A stretch of DNA of 64,000 bases from CAWBBA01 sp963729795 (GTDB lineage: Bacteria > Desulfobacterota > Desulfomonilia > Desulfomonilales > Desulfomonilaceae): assembly GCA_963729795.1 (NCBI GenBank), contig CAVSPC010000018.1, forward strand, positions 14,497-78,496, in the 5' to 3' direction. The position numbers and the translations under genes are program-made. The first letter of the stretch is position 1. Each line of letters opens with the position of its first letter. The notes below the pieces were generated by a model. That model saw nothing but the letters and a program-made list of their open reading frames with translations. It was not told the DNA's origin and made no database searches. Shown here one piece after another: positions 43,798-53,835 of the stretch.

Positions 43798-44498
43798 TAC
43801 GACGTACGAACATTCGGCGCCGTACTGAGCACTGGCCCCAATGCAGGACAAGTACGCGGCCCCATTCAGCTTTCCTTTGCCCGGTCCGTTGATCCCATTT
43901 TACCGCTGGATCTGTCTATCACGCGAATGGCGGTGGCCGACAACGCGGTAAAAGGGCCTGATAAAGGATCGAAGGATTTCGAGAAATGGGAGAAAGAACA
44001 ACCTGAGGATCAACTCCGCACAATGGGACGCAAGAACTTGATTCCGTACGGCCTTTACGTTGCCAAAGGCTTCATCAGTGCACACCTAGCCGAGGGAACC
44101 GGCTTCAGCGAACAAGACCTGAACATCTTCTGGGATGCCCTGCTGAACATGTTCGAGCACGACCGTTCAGCAAGTAAAGGGATCATGTCCGTTCGTGAGC
44201 CCATCTTTATTTTCAAACATGTGGGTACTGATACCAATGCAGATCAATGCAAACAACAGGCCAAGCTGGGCTGCGCTCCTGCCCACAAGCTGTTCGATCT
44301 GATTGAGGTCAAAAAACGTGACGGTGTCACTGTGCCTCGGTGTTTCTCGGATTACAAAGTTCTGTTTAGCAAAAGCAGATTGCCAAAAGGCGTACAGGCC
44401 GGGTTTGTTTTTGCAGGAGAAGATGGAAAGGCTCACATCCAATGGGACGTTCTCCCTGAGATGGTGACTGCATGCTAACATGAGATGAAGGGCGACTG

Positions 44499-45203
44499 AT
44501 GTTTGAGGATAACCGCCTCCTTTCATTGTCCGCGTTGCAGCATTTGAGTTTCTGCGAGCGTCGTGCGGCACTGGTGCATCTTGAGGGTTTGTGGGGAGAC
44601 AATGTGTTCACCGCCGAGGGCACGGTCGGACACGAGCGAGTCCACAGCCTCACAAAAACGGAAGTTCGCGGGGATCTCCGCATAGCCCGTGGGCTGTTGA
44701 TCCGCTCGCTTCAACTCGGCCTGACAGGCAAAGCCGACGTGGTTGAGTTCCACCGCGTGGGCGCATCTCTTCCAGAGACGCCAGTAGATAATCGACCCAC
44801 TAGCGTCAGTCTGCCTGGCGCGACGGGACTGTGGCGTCCCTATCCCGTGGAGTATAAGCGGGGCCGCCTGCGCTCTGATAGGAGCTTCGAGGTCCAGGTC
44901 TGCGCTCAGGCAATATGCTTGGAGGAGATGCTCGAAGTCAGGGTAGAGCGCGGGGCCATCTTCTTCGGGGAGACTGCAAGGAGACTGGAAGTGGAGTTCG
45001 ACGCGGATCTCAGAGCTGAAACAGTCACCACTGCCTTGCGGCTCCACGAGATAATGCGATCGGGTATAACGCCTCAGGCCAAGTACGAGAACAAATGCAA
45101 AAAGTGCTCGCTCCTTGACTTATGTATGCCCAAGATCACGAGCCATCGGTCCAGGGTTCATGCCTATATTCGACGGATGATCCGAGAAGCGATGGAGATT
45201 TAA
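44499..45203 (+). CDS. cas4: CRISPR-associated nuclease Cas4
   Basis: A 234-residue RecB-type exonuclease that trims prespacer ends and selects the PAM side. Fe-S cysteines are in LSFCERRAA and the C-terminal CKKCSLLDLC. The catalytic Asp is in TGKADVVEFHR and the E-x-K motif reads PVEYKRGRL, followed by the QVCAQAICLE helix. It lies 20 bases after cas7 and 2 bases before cas1, as in other type I-C loci. Intact, so adaptation may still work. Confidence 0.95.
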   Translation: MFEDNRLLSLSALQHLSFCERRAALVHLEGLWGDNVFTAEGTVGHERVHSLTKTEVRGDLRIARGLLIRSLQLGLTGKADVVEFHRVGASLPETPVDNRPTSVSLPGATGLWRPYPVEYKRGRLRSDRSFEVQVCAQAICLEEMLEVRVERGAIFFGETARRLEVEFDADLRAETVTTALRLHEIMRSGITPQAKYENKCKKCSLLDLCMPKITSHRSRVHAYIRRMIREAMEI

Positions 45204-45205
45204 CC

Positions 45206-46237
45206 ATGAAGCGTGTGCTTAACACATTGTACGTCATGACTGAAGGATCTTACCTTTCCCGAGACGGTGACACGGTAAAAGTGCAGGTCGGAGACGAGAC
45301 AAGGCTTCGAGTGCCAATCCATACGCTGGATGGGATTGTGTGTTTTGGGCGAGTGACGTGCAGCCAGCCTCTGATGGATCTGTGCTGCGTCCATCAAGTC
45401 AACATATCCTTTATGAGCATGACCGGGCGCTTCTGGGCAAGAGTTCAGGGTCCTGTTCACGGCAACGTTTTGCTAAGAAGAGAGCACTATCGCAAAGCCG
45501 ATGACCCGCAGACGTGTGTGTCCGTGGCATGTTCGATTGTCACGGCAAAGGTCCTTAATTGCAGGCACGTACTTCTCCGCGCGGTGCGGGACCATTCAGA
45601 CAAAATCGATCAAGCATGCGTGGGAGAGGCTGCTGCAAAGTTGGCCGCCGTCGTGGAGTCGCTGCAAGACGGGCCGCCGCTGGAAACAATCCGAGCGCTG
45701 GAGGGAGAAGCGGCCAGGCACTATTTCCAGGTTTTTGATCATCTAATCTTAGCGCAAAAGGAGGATTTTACATTTGCCGGGCGCAACAGGCGTCCCCCGC
45801 TGGACAATATGAATGCTTTGCTCTCGTTTCTGTATTCTGTGTTGACTCATGACGTAGTTTCGTCTTTGGAGGCGGTTGGTTTGGATCCCTGTGTCGGGTT
45901 TTTGCACGAAGACCGGCCTGGCCGGCCGAGTCTGGCATTGGATCTCATGGAGGAATTTCGGCCGGTGCTTGTGGATCGGCTAGCTTTATCATTGGTGAAC
46001 CGGCAGCAAATCCGAGGCAAAGGCTTCAAGCACACTGAAAGCGGAGCCGTGCTCATGGATGATGAAACGAGGAAAAAAGTCCTGACAGCTTATCAGGATC
46101 GCAAGAAGGAGGAAATCACACATCCTTTTCTGGGGGAGAAAGTTCGTACAGGACTGCTTGTGCACACACAGGCGCTTTTGTTCGCTCGATACCTGAGGGG
46201 AGACCTGGATGGGTATCCCCCGTTCTTTTGGAGGTAG
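45206..46237 (+). CDS. cas1: CRISPR integrase Cas1 (type I-C)
   Basis: A 343-residue integrase subunit starting MKRVLNTLYVMTEGSYLSRD. The C-terminal helical domain has the catalytic His in GFLHEDRPGRPSLALDLMEEF, with the following acidic residues of the metal site. The N-terminal beta-domain includes the dimer segment PIHTLDGIVCFGR. It follows cas4 almost without a gap and precedes cas2 by 7 bases. Intact and full length. Confidence 0.96.
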   Translation: MKRVLNTLYVMTEGSYLSRDGDTVKVQVGDETRLRVPIHTLDGIVCFGRVTCSQPLMDLCCVHQVNISFMSMTGRFWARVQGPVHGNVLLRREHYRKADDPQTCVSVACSIVTAKVLNCRHVLLRAVRDHSDKIDQACVGEAAAKLAAVVESLQDGPPLETIRALEGEAARHYFQVFDHLILAQKEDFTFAGRNRRPPLDNMNALLSFLYSVLTHDVVSSLEAVGLDPCVGFLHEDRPGRPSLALDLMEEFRPVLVDRLALSLVNRQQIRGKGFKHTESGAVLMDDETRKKVLTAYQDRKKEEITHPFLGEKVRTGLLVHTQALLFARYLRGDLDGYPPFFWR

Positions 46238-46244
46238 AATCGAT

Positions 46245-46535
46245 ATGCTTGTGCTTGTGACCTACGATGTGAATGTAGAGAGTCCGGAAGGCCGGAAACG
46301 ACTACGTCATGTGGCAAAGACTTGCGAGAACATGTGTCAACGAGTTCAGAAATCCGTGTTCGAATGTTTGGTTGACCCGGCAGAGTGGGTTATGCTGAAG
46401 AACCGATTGGAAGGAAAAATCGATACAGATCTGGATAGCCTGCGATTCTATTATCTAGGAAAAAACTGGAAGCGCCGAGTGGATCATGTAGGTGCGAAAA
46501 AACCGTACGACCCAGAGGGGCCGCTTGTTGTGTAA
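46245..46535 (+). CDS. cas2: Cas2
   Basis: A 96-residue ferredoxin-fold protein starting MLVLVTYDVNVESPEGRKRL. The catalytic-site-like Asp is in TYDV, and the strand SVFECLVDPAEW is typical. It bridges two Cas1 dimers in the spacer integration complex. Preceded by GGAGGT. Its stop is 187 bases from the first CRISPR repeat. Confidence 0.96.
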   Translation: MLVLVTYDVNVESPEGRKRLRHVAKTCENMCQRVQKSVFECLVDPAEWVMLKNRLEGKIDTDLDSLRFYYLGKNWKRRVDHVGAKKPYDPEGPLVV

Positions 46536-46722
46536 CGGAAGTCGGTTGCGAACCTGAAGCTGACATAAAAAGCCTGAGGCTCTAGCCGAATGTAACCTCA
46601 TGAAATAATAGAACAACATTTTTGCTTTTCTGTGGAGCAGGGCTTGGCTGTCCGATGCCCAGAGCAGGTCCGCAAAACACCTCATTACAAACAAGTGGTG
46701 ATGCGGCTCTTGGAGCTCCGCA
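46536..46722 (+). promoter_or_regulatory. CRISPR leader
   Basis: The 187 bases between cas2 and the first repeat form the expected leader position for type I-C, with AT-rich stretches (ATGAAATAATAGAACAACAT) that may hold the array promoter. The leader end is ...GGAGCTCCGCA. Confidence 0.7.
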
Positions 46723-49700
46723 GTCGCCCCTCACGCAGGGGCGTGGATTGAAACATTTCGATACAGTTAAACTGCTAGTAGAAAATGGGTCGCCCCTCAC
46801 GCAGGGGCGTGGATTGAAACCAGCCAACACACCACGGAGTTGCATCCGCTCCGTGTCGCCCCTCACGCAGGGGCGTGGATTGAAACTAAACGCCGCTTAT
46901 GTTCAGGACTGTGACCCTGGGTCGCCCCTCACGCAGGGGCGTGGATTGAAACTACTCCTCGGGGAGGTAAACCATTAAAATCTCAGCGGTCGCCCCTCAC
47001 GCAGGGGCGTGGATTGAAACCAGCTAATGATTGACGTAACGTCTATGGGCGGGACGTCGCCCCTCACGCAGGGGCGTGGATTGAAACGGATAGATAGTCC
47101 CAGATCTCTGCCTCTGACATTTGTCGCCCCTCACGCAGGGGCGTGGATTGAAACTCGTCCCACGGTGCTTCAAAATGAATGCCGTGATGTCGCCCCTCAC
47201 GCAGGGGCGTGGATTGAAACTACCGTAGGCTGAGTGTTCACACCAGAGGTACCAAGTCGCCCCTCACGCAGGGGCGTGGATTGAAACCGTCTGGTCCCGT
47301 CGCAACTTTAGAATTCTAATTAGTCGCCCCTCACGCAGGGGCGTGGATTGAAACGTTTTCGATATGACCTTTCATTGTAGCGACCAATGTCGCCCCTCAC
47401 GCAGGGGCGTGGATTGAAACTACAAAATGGAGGAAATAGATCATAAAGGAAAACGTCGCCCCTCACGCAGGGGCGTGGATTGAAACTGCAAACTGCATTT
47501 GGTACAGTTTAGCAACTCCAGTCGCCCCTCACGCAGGGGCGTGGATTGAAACAAGGCCAAACCGTCAACTAGCCTTATGCTCTCATGTCGCCCCTCACGC
47601 AGGGGCGTGGATTGAAACGATTATAACGAAGCGGGTGCCCCTACAGTGAGCACGTCGCCCCTCACGCAGGGGCGTGGATTGAAACAATTTTCGGGTAGAT
47701 CTATCAGTGAGTTAGCGATGTCGCCCCTCACGCAGGGGCGTGGATTGAAACTCATTTATTCAGCACCTAATTTAACATTCAATAAGTCGCCCCTCACGCA
47801 GGGGCGTGGATTGAAACTGGTACATTAGGTAGGCACCCATTCACAGTAGTTAGTCGCCCCTCACGCAGGGGCGTGGATTGAAACAACAAAAGTCCCAGCA
47901 GCACCGGAGTTATCAGATGTCGCCCCTCACGCAGGGGCGTGGATTGAAACTAAACGCCGCTTATGTTCAGGACTGTGACCCTGGCGTCGCCCCTCACGCA
48001 GGGGCGTGGATTGAAACGTTGTATCTATGACTACTACCTCCAGTGCGATCAGTCGCCCCTCACGCAGGGGCGTGGATTGAAACAATTATTTCCTTAACGA
48101 TTAGGTGGGTACCATTTGTCGCCCCTCACGCAGGGGCGTGGATTGAAACAGGGTTGGTTCCAGGTCAGTAACGTAGGAAACAGGTCGCCCCTCACGCAGG
48201 GGCGTGGATTGAAACATAGAATCTGGGGACATAACTAAAATTTCGGAAATGTCGCCCCTCACGCAGGGGCGTGGATTGAAACAAGCAAGCTTTTCCGTTT
48301 GCACCGAAAACTGTGAGTCGCCCCTCACGCAGGGGCGTGGATTGAAACTTTAATTACTGACTCAATGCACTCCTATAACGTAGTCGCCCCTCACGCAGGG
48401 GCGTGGATTGAAACGATGCAGCACGCCGGTTTCATCCAGGTCCACGGGTCGCCCCTCACGCAGGGGCGTGGATTGAAACAACTAAGTAGACAGTTTTTGT
48501 CAGCTTCTAGAGGTCGCCCCTCACGCAGGGGCGTGGATTGAAACATCTGCGGATGATTCCTCATGTGGTCGTTCGTTCCGTCGCCCCTCACGCAGGGGCG
48601 TGGATTGAAACCCGTTGAGCACTGTTCAGCCGCAGCTCCGCCAGATGTCGCCCCTCACGCAGGGGCGTGGATTGAAACGTCTATATGGGGATTCCATGCA
48701 CAAATGTGCATCGGTCGCCCCTCACGCAGGGGCGTGGATTGAAACCAGTTCAAGCGCTTCGCGGATGCCCTGGGCGAGCTGTCGCCCCTCACGCAGGGGC
48801 GTGGATTGAAACAGCAGTATCCATTTGCTCTGCTCGGAATCGTAATGTCGCCCCTCACGCAGGGGCGTGGATTGAAACGTTTTTGAGGATCTCATCAGTG
48901 AAATCCGCACGTGTCGCCCCTCACGCAGGGGCGTGGATTGAAACACATGTGAGGATTGCCGCGAAACGACCGGCCTCGGTCGCCCCTCACGCAGGGGCGT
49001 GGATTGAAACACATATCGCACAATTCATCACGCATATCCTCCTTGTCGCCCCTCACGCAGGGGCGTGGATTGAAACCCGTTGAGCACTGTTCAGCCGCAG
49101 CTCCGCCAGATGTCGCCCCTCACGCAGGGGCGTGGATTGAAACGAATTTCCGGGCATCACAACGAAGCAATACTCATGTCGCCCCTCACGCAGGGGCGTG
49201 GATTGAAACTTCCGTTCCATTGGTCACATGCCGGAATCCGGTCCGTCGCCCCTCACGCAGGGGCGTGGATTGAAACGGGAATGTGACCATACCTCCATTA
49301 TTGCAGAGCCGTCGCCCCTCACGCAGGGGCGTGGATTGAAACTTGTTAGAATCCGCACCTTTCAAGTAAATACCTCGGTCGCCCCTCACGCAGGGGCGTG
49401 GATTGAAACAACCTCTCCGATAGATTTTCCGTTTACGTGTGCAAGTCGCCCCTCACGCAGGGGCGTGGATTGAAACAAGTTCGTGTTCATTCCGGCGATC
49501 CGGACTATGTAGTCGCCCCTCACGCAGGGGCGTGGATTGAAACTCTGTGACGGCGCTGAGTTGAGCGGCGGTCATTTGTCGCCCCTCACGCAGGGGCGTG
49601 GATTGAAACGACAGCATTGGAGCCAAAAGGTAAACTGCACAATGTCGCCCCTCACGCAGGGGCGTGGATTGAAACCGGCCTCGTCTTGTCGATCAACTTC

Positions 49701-52610
49701 AGCGCCGCGCTCGTCGCCCCTCACGCAGGGGCGTGGATTGAAACTATGACGAACGGACACTAATTAACCGGGAAGTCTCGTCGCCCCTCACGCAGGGGCG
49801 TGGATTGAAACTGTCTTGCCGCCGCAGTGTGGGCATCGTTTCATTTGTCGCCCCTCACGCAGGGGCGTGGATTGAAACTTCTGGGGAGCAAGCCATGCCG
49901 CAAGGATGACGAGTCGCCCCTCACGCAGGGGCGTGGATTGAAACATCGTCCGTGGTTGCCCATTGCACGTTGCCATCCGGGGTCGCCCCTCACGCAGGGG
50001 CGTGGATTGAAACTGATGATGAATTACAAATTCTTAGAAATATATACCGTCGCCCCTCACGCAGGGGCGTGGATTGAAACGGTTTGCTCGACATCATTAA
50101 TCCCAACATCATCAGTCGCCCCTCACGCAGGGGCGTGGATTGAAACGGATAAAGCCCGCGCAGACTCCGCAAAACCAAGGTCGCCCCTCACGCAGGGGCG
50201 TGGATTGAAACTCCCGATAATAACAACCCTGTTCATCGTTCCATTCGTCGCCCCTCACGCAGGGGCGTGGATTGAAACGAATGCACTGCGTGCCTGATTC
50301 TCCAGGAAGTCAGCGTCGCCCCTCACGCAGGGGCGTGGATTGAAACAAAACAGGAGTCCATGGTACCATCGTATCACTCCTGTCGCCCCTCACGCAGGGG
50401 CGTGGATTGAAACAAAGTACGTCAATGGTCGGTATGCCAAGGCTTACCGTCGCCCCTCACGCAGGGGCGTGGATTGAAACCTATCTGGAGCCACGGACCT
50501 TCACAAATGCCTCCGTCGCCCCTCACGCAGGGGCGTGGATTGAAACATTTGTGGAACCTCCTGTTAGCACGACATACACAGTCGCCCCTCACGCAGGGGC
50601 GTGGATTGAAACACGATAATCAACCCATAAAGCTCTGAGCAATTCGGTCGCCCCTCACGCAGGGGCGTGGATTGAAACGATTTCAATCTGATAACGAATC
50701 TCAAATCCCGCCGTCGCCCCTCACGCAGGGGCGTGGATTGAAACAATAATGCATGGTGCAATATTGGGCACTGACAGGGTCGCCCCTCACGCAGGGGCGT
50801 GGATTGAAACTGGTCGATTGCCGCGCTGAACGCCACCCCATTCCGTCGCCCCTCACGCAGGGGCGTGGATTGAAACCGGAAGTCGGCCGTGTCTGAGACA
50901 TTCCGCCGTTGTCGCCCCTCACGCAGGGGCGTGGATTGAAACATTCCTCTTCCCCTCATCCCACATACTCCCACAGGTCGCCCCTCACGCAGGGGCGTGG
51001 ATTGAAACAATAATACTGCGTTGCTCACAGGTAAGGCCACCAGTCGCCCCTCACGCAGGGGCGTGGATTGAAACAACGTGACGGCCGATGGTTACACGGA
51101 AGTTTTCCCGTCGCCCTTCACGCAGGGGCGTGGATTGAAACAACGTGACGGCCGATGGTTACACGGAAGTTTTCCCGTCGCCCCTCACGCAGGGGCGTGG
51201 ATTGAAACGATCCGGATACCGGAGCGCCGGTTGCGGGCAGCGGGTCGCCCCTCACGCAGGGGCGTGGATTGAAACTGCCTGCTCTGTGAGGCGGAAGCGT
51301 GGTATATCGGTCGCCCCTCACGCAGGGGCGTGGATTGAAACCTTTTGCGGTCCAAGACTGCATTTTCATGACTAACGTCGCCCCTCACGCAGGGGCGTGG
51401 ATTGAAACTCCTGTTCGCCATTGAAGCCATACGACTCTTTGGTCGCCCCTCACGCAGGGGCGTGGATTGAAACCGTCCAGGCGAAGACGCCAGTGAGGTA
51501 TTGTACGAAAGTCGCCCCTCACGCAGGGGCGTGGATTGAAACCATGGTGCCGCGTAGCAGTTTCAACAGTCCAGCGGTCGCCCCTCACGCAGGGGCGTGG
51601 ATTGAAACCTATTATCTGGCCCTTGGACTAGTTGAGTCTTAGCGTCGCCCCTCACGCAGGGGCGTGGATTGAAACTTACGCCTACGTGCGGTCTATCTCC
51701 CGGCTCTAAAGTCGCCCCTCACGCAGGGGCGTGGATTGAAACCATAATAGGTTGTTGCAATTGCTGGTTGACCGGTGTCGCCCCTCACGCAGGGGCGTGG
51801 ATTGAAACAAACGAAGATGGGATATTATCCCACACCAAAAACGGTCGCCCCTCACGCAGGGGCGTGGATTGAAACATATTCGAGAAATAGCATAGGATGG
51901 ACGTTTAAAAAGTCGCCCCTCACGCAGGGGCGTGGATTGAAACACATTTTTGATGGACGAACAATTGCTCAATCTTGGTCGCCCCTCACGCAGGGGCGTG
52001 GATTGAAACAATCAAAGCGGAATGAGCATTCATCGCGGCCTTGTGTCGCCCCTCACGCAGGGGCGTGGATTGAAACGAATGCAGCACGTGCTTCGTTCTC
52101 CAGGAAGTCAGGTCGCCCCTCACGCAGGGGCGTGGATTGAAACAAATTCCGCGAGGACTTTTTCGAAGGCTCCAATCTGTCGCCCCTCACGCAGGGGCGT
52201 GGATTGAAACTCATCAGCATCGGGTTTGAGCATAGCCCTAAATTGGTCGCCCCTCACGCAGGGGCGTGGATTGAAACTCAAAACAATGGCCTCAATGTAC
52301 ACCGACAGCCGCCGTCGCCCCTCACGCAGGGGCGTGGATTGAAACCATGATTATGACAAGCTCTGGAAAGATAACGGTCGTCGCCCCTCACGCAGGGGCG
52401 TGGATTGAAACTTGTAGTAGTCCATGAGTTGCTTATAGTTCTCTCGTCGCCCCTCACGCAGGGGCGTGGATTGAAACCGCGAGAAACGCCTTGAATGCTT
52501 CCAGCACGGCCGTCGCCCCTCACGCAGGGGCGTGGATTGAAACCGATAATACGACGAATGACGCATCTATGATAAAGCGTCGCCCCTCACGCAGGGGCGT
52601 GGATTGAAAC
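46723..52610 (+). CRISPR. Type I-C CRISPR array, about 89 repeats and 88 spacers
   Basis: The 32-nt repeat begins GTCGCCCCTCACGC and ends GTGGATTGAAAC, with a CGCCCCT/AGGGGCG hairpin, as usual for type I-C. Spacers are mostly 33-36 nt. I counted 89 repeats by eye (plus or minus one). All look identical except the one at 51110-51141, which reads CCCTTCACG in place of CCCCTCACG. The last repeat at 52579 is not degenerate. Three spacers are duplicated: 46887 with 47951 (one base longer), 48612 with 49077, and 51075 with 51142 in tandem around the variant repeat. Spacers at 50279 and 52077 are diverged versions of one another. Confidence 0.98.
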
Positions 52611-52868
52611 CTTGGAGTTGGGGGTAGACGCCGCAACGAGGGTAGATGGTATCGCAAAAAAAAACAGTTACCCTTTTTCAGGACTTAAATGGATCGAAAC
52701 GGATTGAAATGGATCAACCTCGACTGAAATCATCGGGGATTATGGTCAAAGCGTGGATTTATTTGAGTGGTACCCCGGCCTGTCACGCCGGAGGTCGGGG
52801 TCGGCCGAGAAGAGCACCTTGGTACACTTTCAAAGATGATTCAATCCAGTGTGGTCGATCAACTCAGC
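52611..52868. other. Region after the CRISPR array
   Basis: No gene is seen. At 52687-52720 the bases contain GGATCGAAAC, GGATTGAAAT and GGATCAA in a row, resembling the 3' end of the CRISPR repeat. A tRNA-Asp-like fragment follows. Confidence 0.4.
52775..52797 (+). pseudogene. tRNA-Asp (GTC) anticodon-arm remnant
   Basis: CCGGCCTGTCACGCCGGAGGTCG equals the anticodon arm and variable loop of bacterial tRNA-Asp, in two overlapping pieces: CCGGCCTGTCACGCCGG and GGAGGTCG. The flanks do not form D-, T- or acceptor arms. It may be the relic of an integration site. Confidence 0.6.
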
Positions 52869-53213
52869 TCAACTTTGAGAGGCACAGAAAGCCTCACGGA
52901 ATTCTCCATGATTTTTTTTGATGACCTTTTTGGCACGTGCGACTGTCGCTCGTTCAACTGGGCAAGTGAACCAAATGCCGTCATGAAGCAGGAGTACGAT
53001 CCGCACAGGCAGGCCGGATGCTCTGAAAGCCCGAAAAAGTTCCAACACGGTGATCTTGAATACATCCGCCTCCAGCATTTGGACAACAGCATTCTTGGCC
53101 TGTCGTTTCTCCCGCTCGCTAAGTCCACCCTCCGTGTAGAAACAGCGCCTGCGGCCATAAAGAGATTTCACTCGTCGATGGCGTGCGAAGCAGCATGACT
53201 GTATGATCTGCAA
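52869..53213 (-). pseudogene. Family A DNA polymerase C-terminal remnant
   Basis: The frame contains KNAVVQMLEADVFKITVLEL and IVLLLHDGIWFTCPVE, matching the O-helix-distal palm region and motif C of family A DNA polymerases. Only about the last 80 residues are recognisable; motifs A and B are missing. Motif C has HDG instead of the usual HDE. It lies on the same strand as the full polymerase at 53836, so it may be a relic of a second copy. Confidence 0.65.
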
Positions 53214-53322
53214 TCGGCGAGGATTCCACTTTTCAGCCGGGAAACCTTTTCCGCCGGCACGTATGCCGGGAAGCTTCTGCCAATTACCCAGCGTTTAGAT
53301 TTCTCCTTGTAGTGCAGGCCCA

Positions 53323-53745
53323 TCAGTCCGTGAACCCCTTCTTCTGCATGTCATCGGATTCCTTGAAAAGAGCCATTCCTGTTTTCATTCTGCGAAGACC
53401 GATTTTCTCATAGAACGGCTCTTTACCGATCCCAGCGTAAAGAATTACGTTGCAATGCCGAACACGATCCAGGATGTGTTCCATAATTGTGGTTCCGATG
53501 CCTTGCCTCTGGTATTCGGGAGCGACAGCCATGTCGTATACTGCCGCCTGGTACGCATCATCAGAGATTGCTCGACCAAATCCCACCAATTGGTCTCCAT
53601 CGTAAATGAACACTGCGGTGTGGCTGTTCTCGAACGCTTTGCGATGAAGCTCAGGCTCGCAAAATGCCATCCCGACCCGCCTTAATGTGCAAGAAACGGT
53701 GCCCCAGTCCACGTCGGAGCAGTCGAACGTTATACGAAGATTCAT
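53323..53745 (-). CDS. GNAT family N-acetyltransferase
   Basis: A 140-residue acetyltransferase starting MNLRITFDCSDVDWGTVSC. Motif A VYDMAVAPEYQRQGIGTTIM binds acetyl-CoA through the QRQGIG loop, followed by VILYAGIGKEPFYEKIGLRRM as motif B. The substrate is unknown; small GNATs of this type often act on amino acids or aminoglycoside-like amines. The start at 53745 is preferred, as it lets the frame begin with the usual beta strand; the longer frame to 53805 has no ribosome site. No operon partner is evident. Confidence 0.88.
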   Translation of the reverse strand: MNLRITFDCSDVDWGTVSCTLRRVGMAFCEPELHRKAFENSHTAVFIYDGDQLVGFGRAISDDAYQAAVYDMAVAPEYQRQGIGTTIMEHILDRVRHCNVILYAGIGKEPFYEKIGLRRMKTGMALFKESDDMQKKGFTD

Positions 53746-53835
53746 GATGAGGTATCCTATTCCTGGTTCCGAGGTTGCCAGCTCGTGGAATATCAATATG
53801 AACACGGCTTACGTGCCCGTAGCGGCACAATAGAG

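Larger units (their letters stand above)
41825..44478 (+). pseudogene. cas7c: cas7 (type I-C, csd2) interrupted by an ISKra4-type element
   Basis: The gene starts at ATG 41825 (MTKTIENRYEFMYMFDCENG), with GGAGGAG upstream, and runs 118 codons to 42178. The coding sequence then continues after the element, from the TACGACGTA copy at 43798 to the stop at 44478. Removing the element and one duplication restores an uninterrupted 344-residue Csd2 reading SNFYDVRTFGAVLSTG. Further blocks are GRKNLIPYGLYVAKGF and ASKGIMSVREPIFIFKHVG. Cas7 forms the crRNA backbone of Cascade, so the interference complex should not assemble. The IS does not leave a polar terminator in an obvious way. Confidence 0.95.

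Noticed and set aside
46622..52566. Many open frames over the CRISPR array with the repeated peptides SPLTQGRGLK, APHAGAWIET or FNPRPCVRGD
   Set aside because: They are translations of the 32-nt repeat in different frames, not genes.
52767..53198. 143-codon plus-strand frame after the CRISPR array
   Set aside because: It is antisense to the polymerase remnant, which has recognisable motifs on the minus strand.
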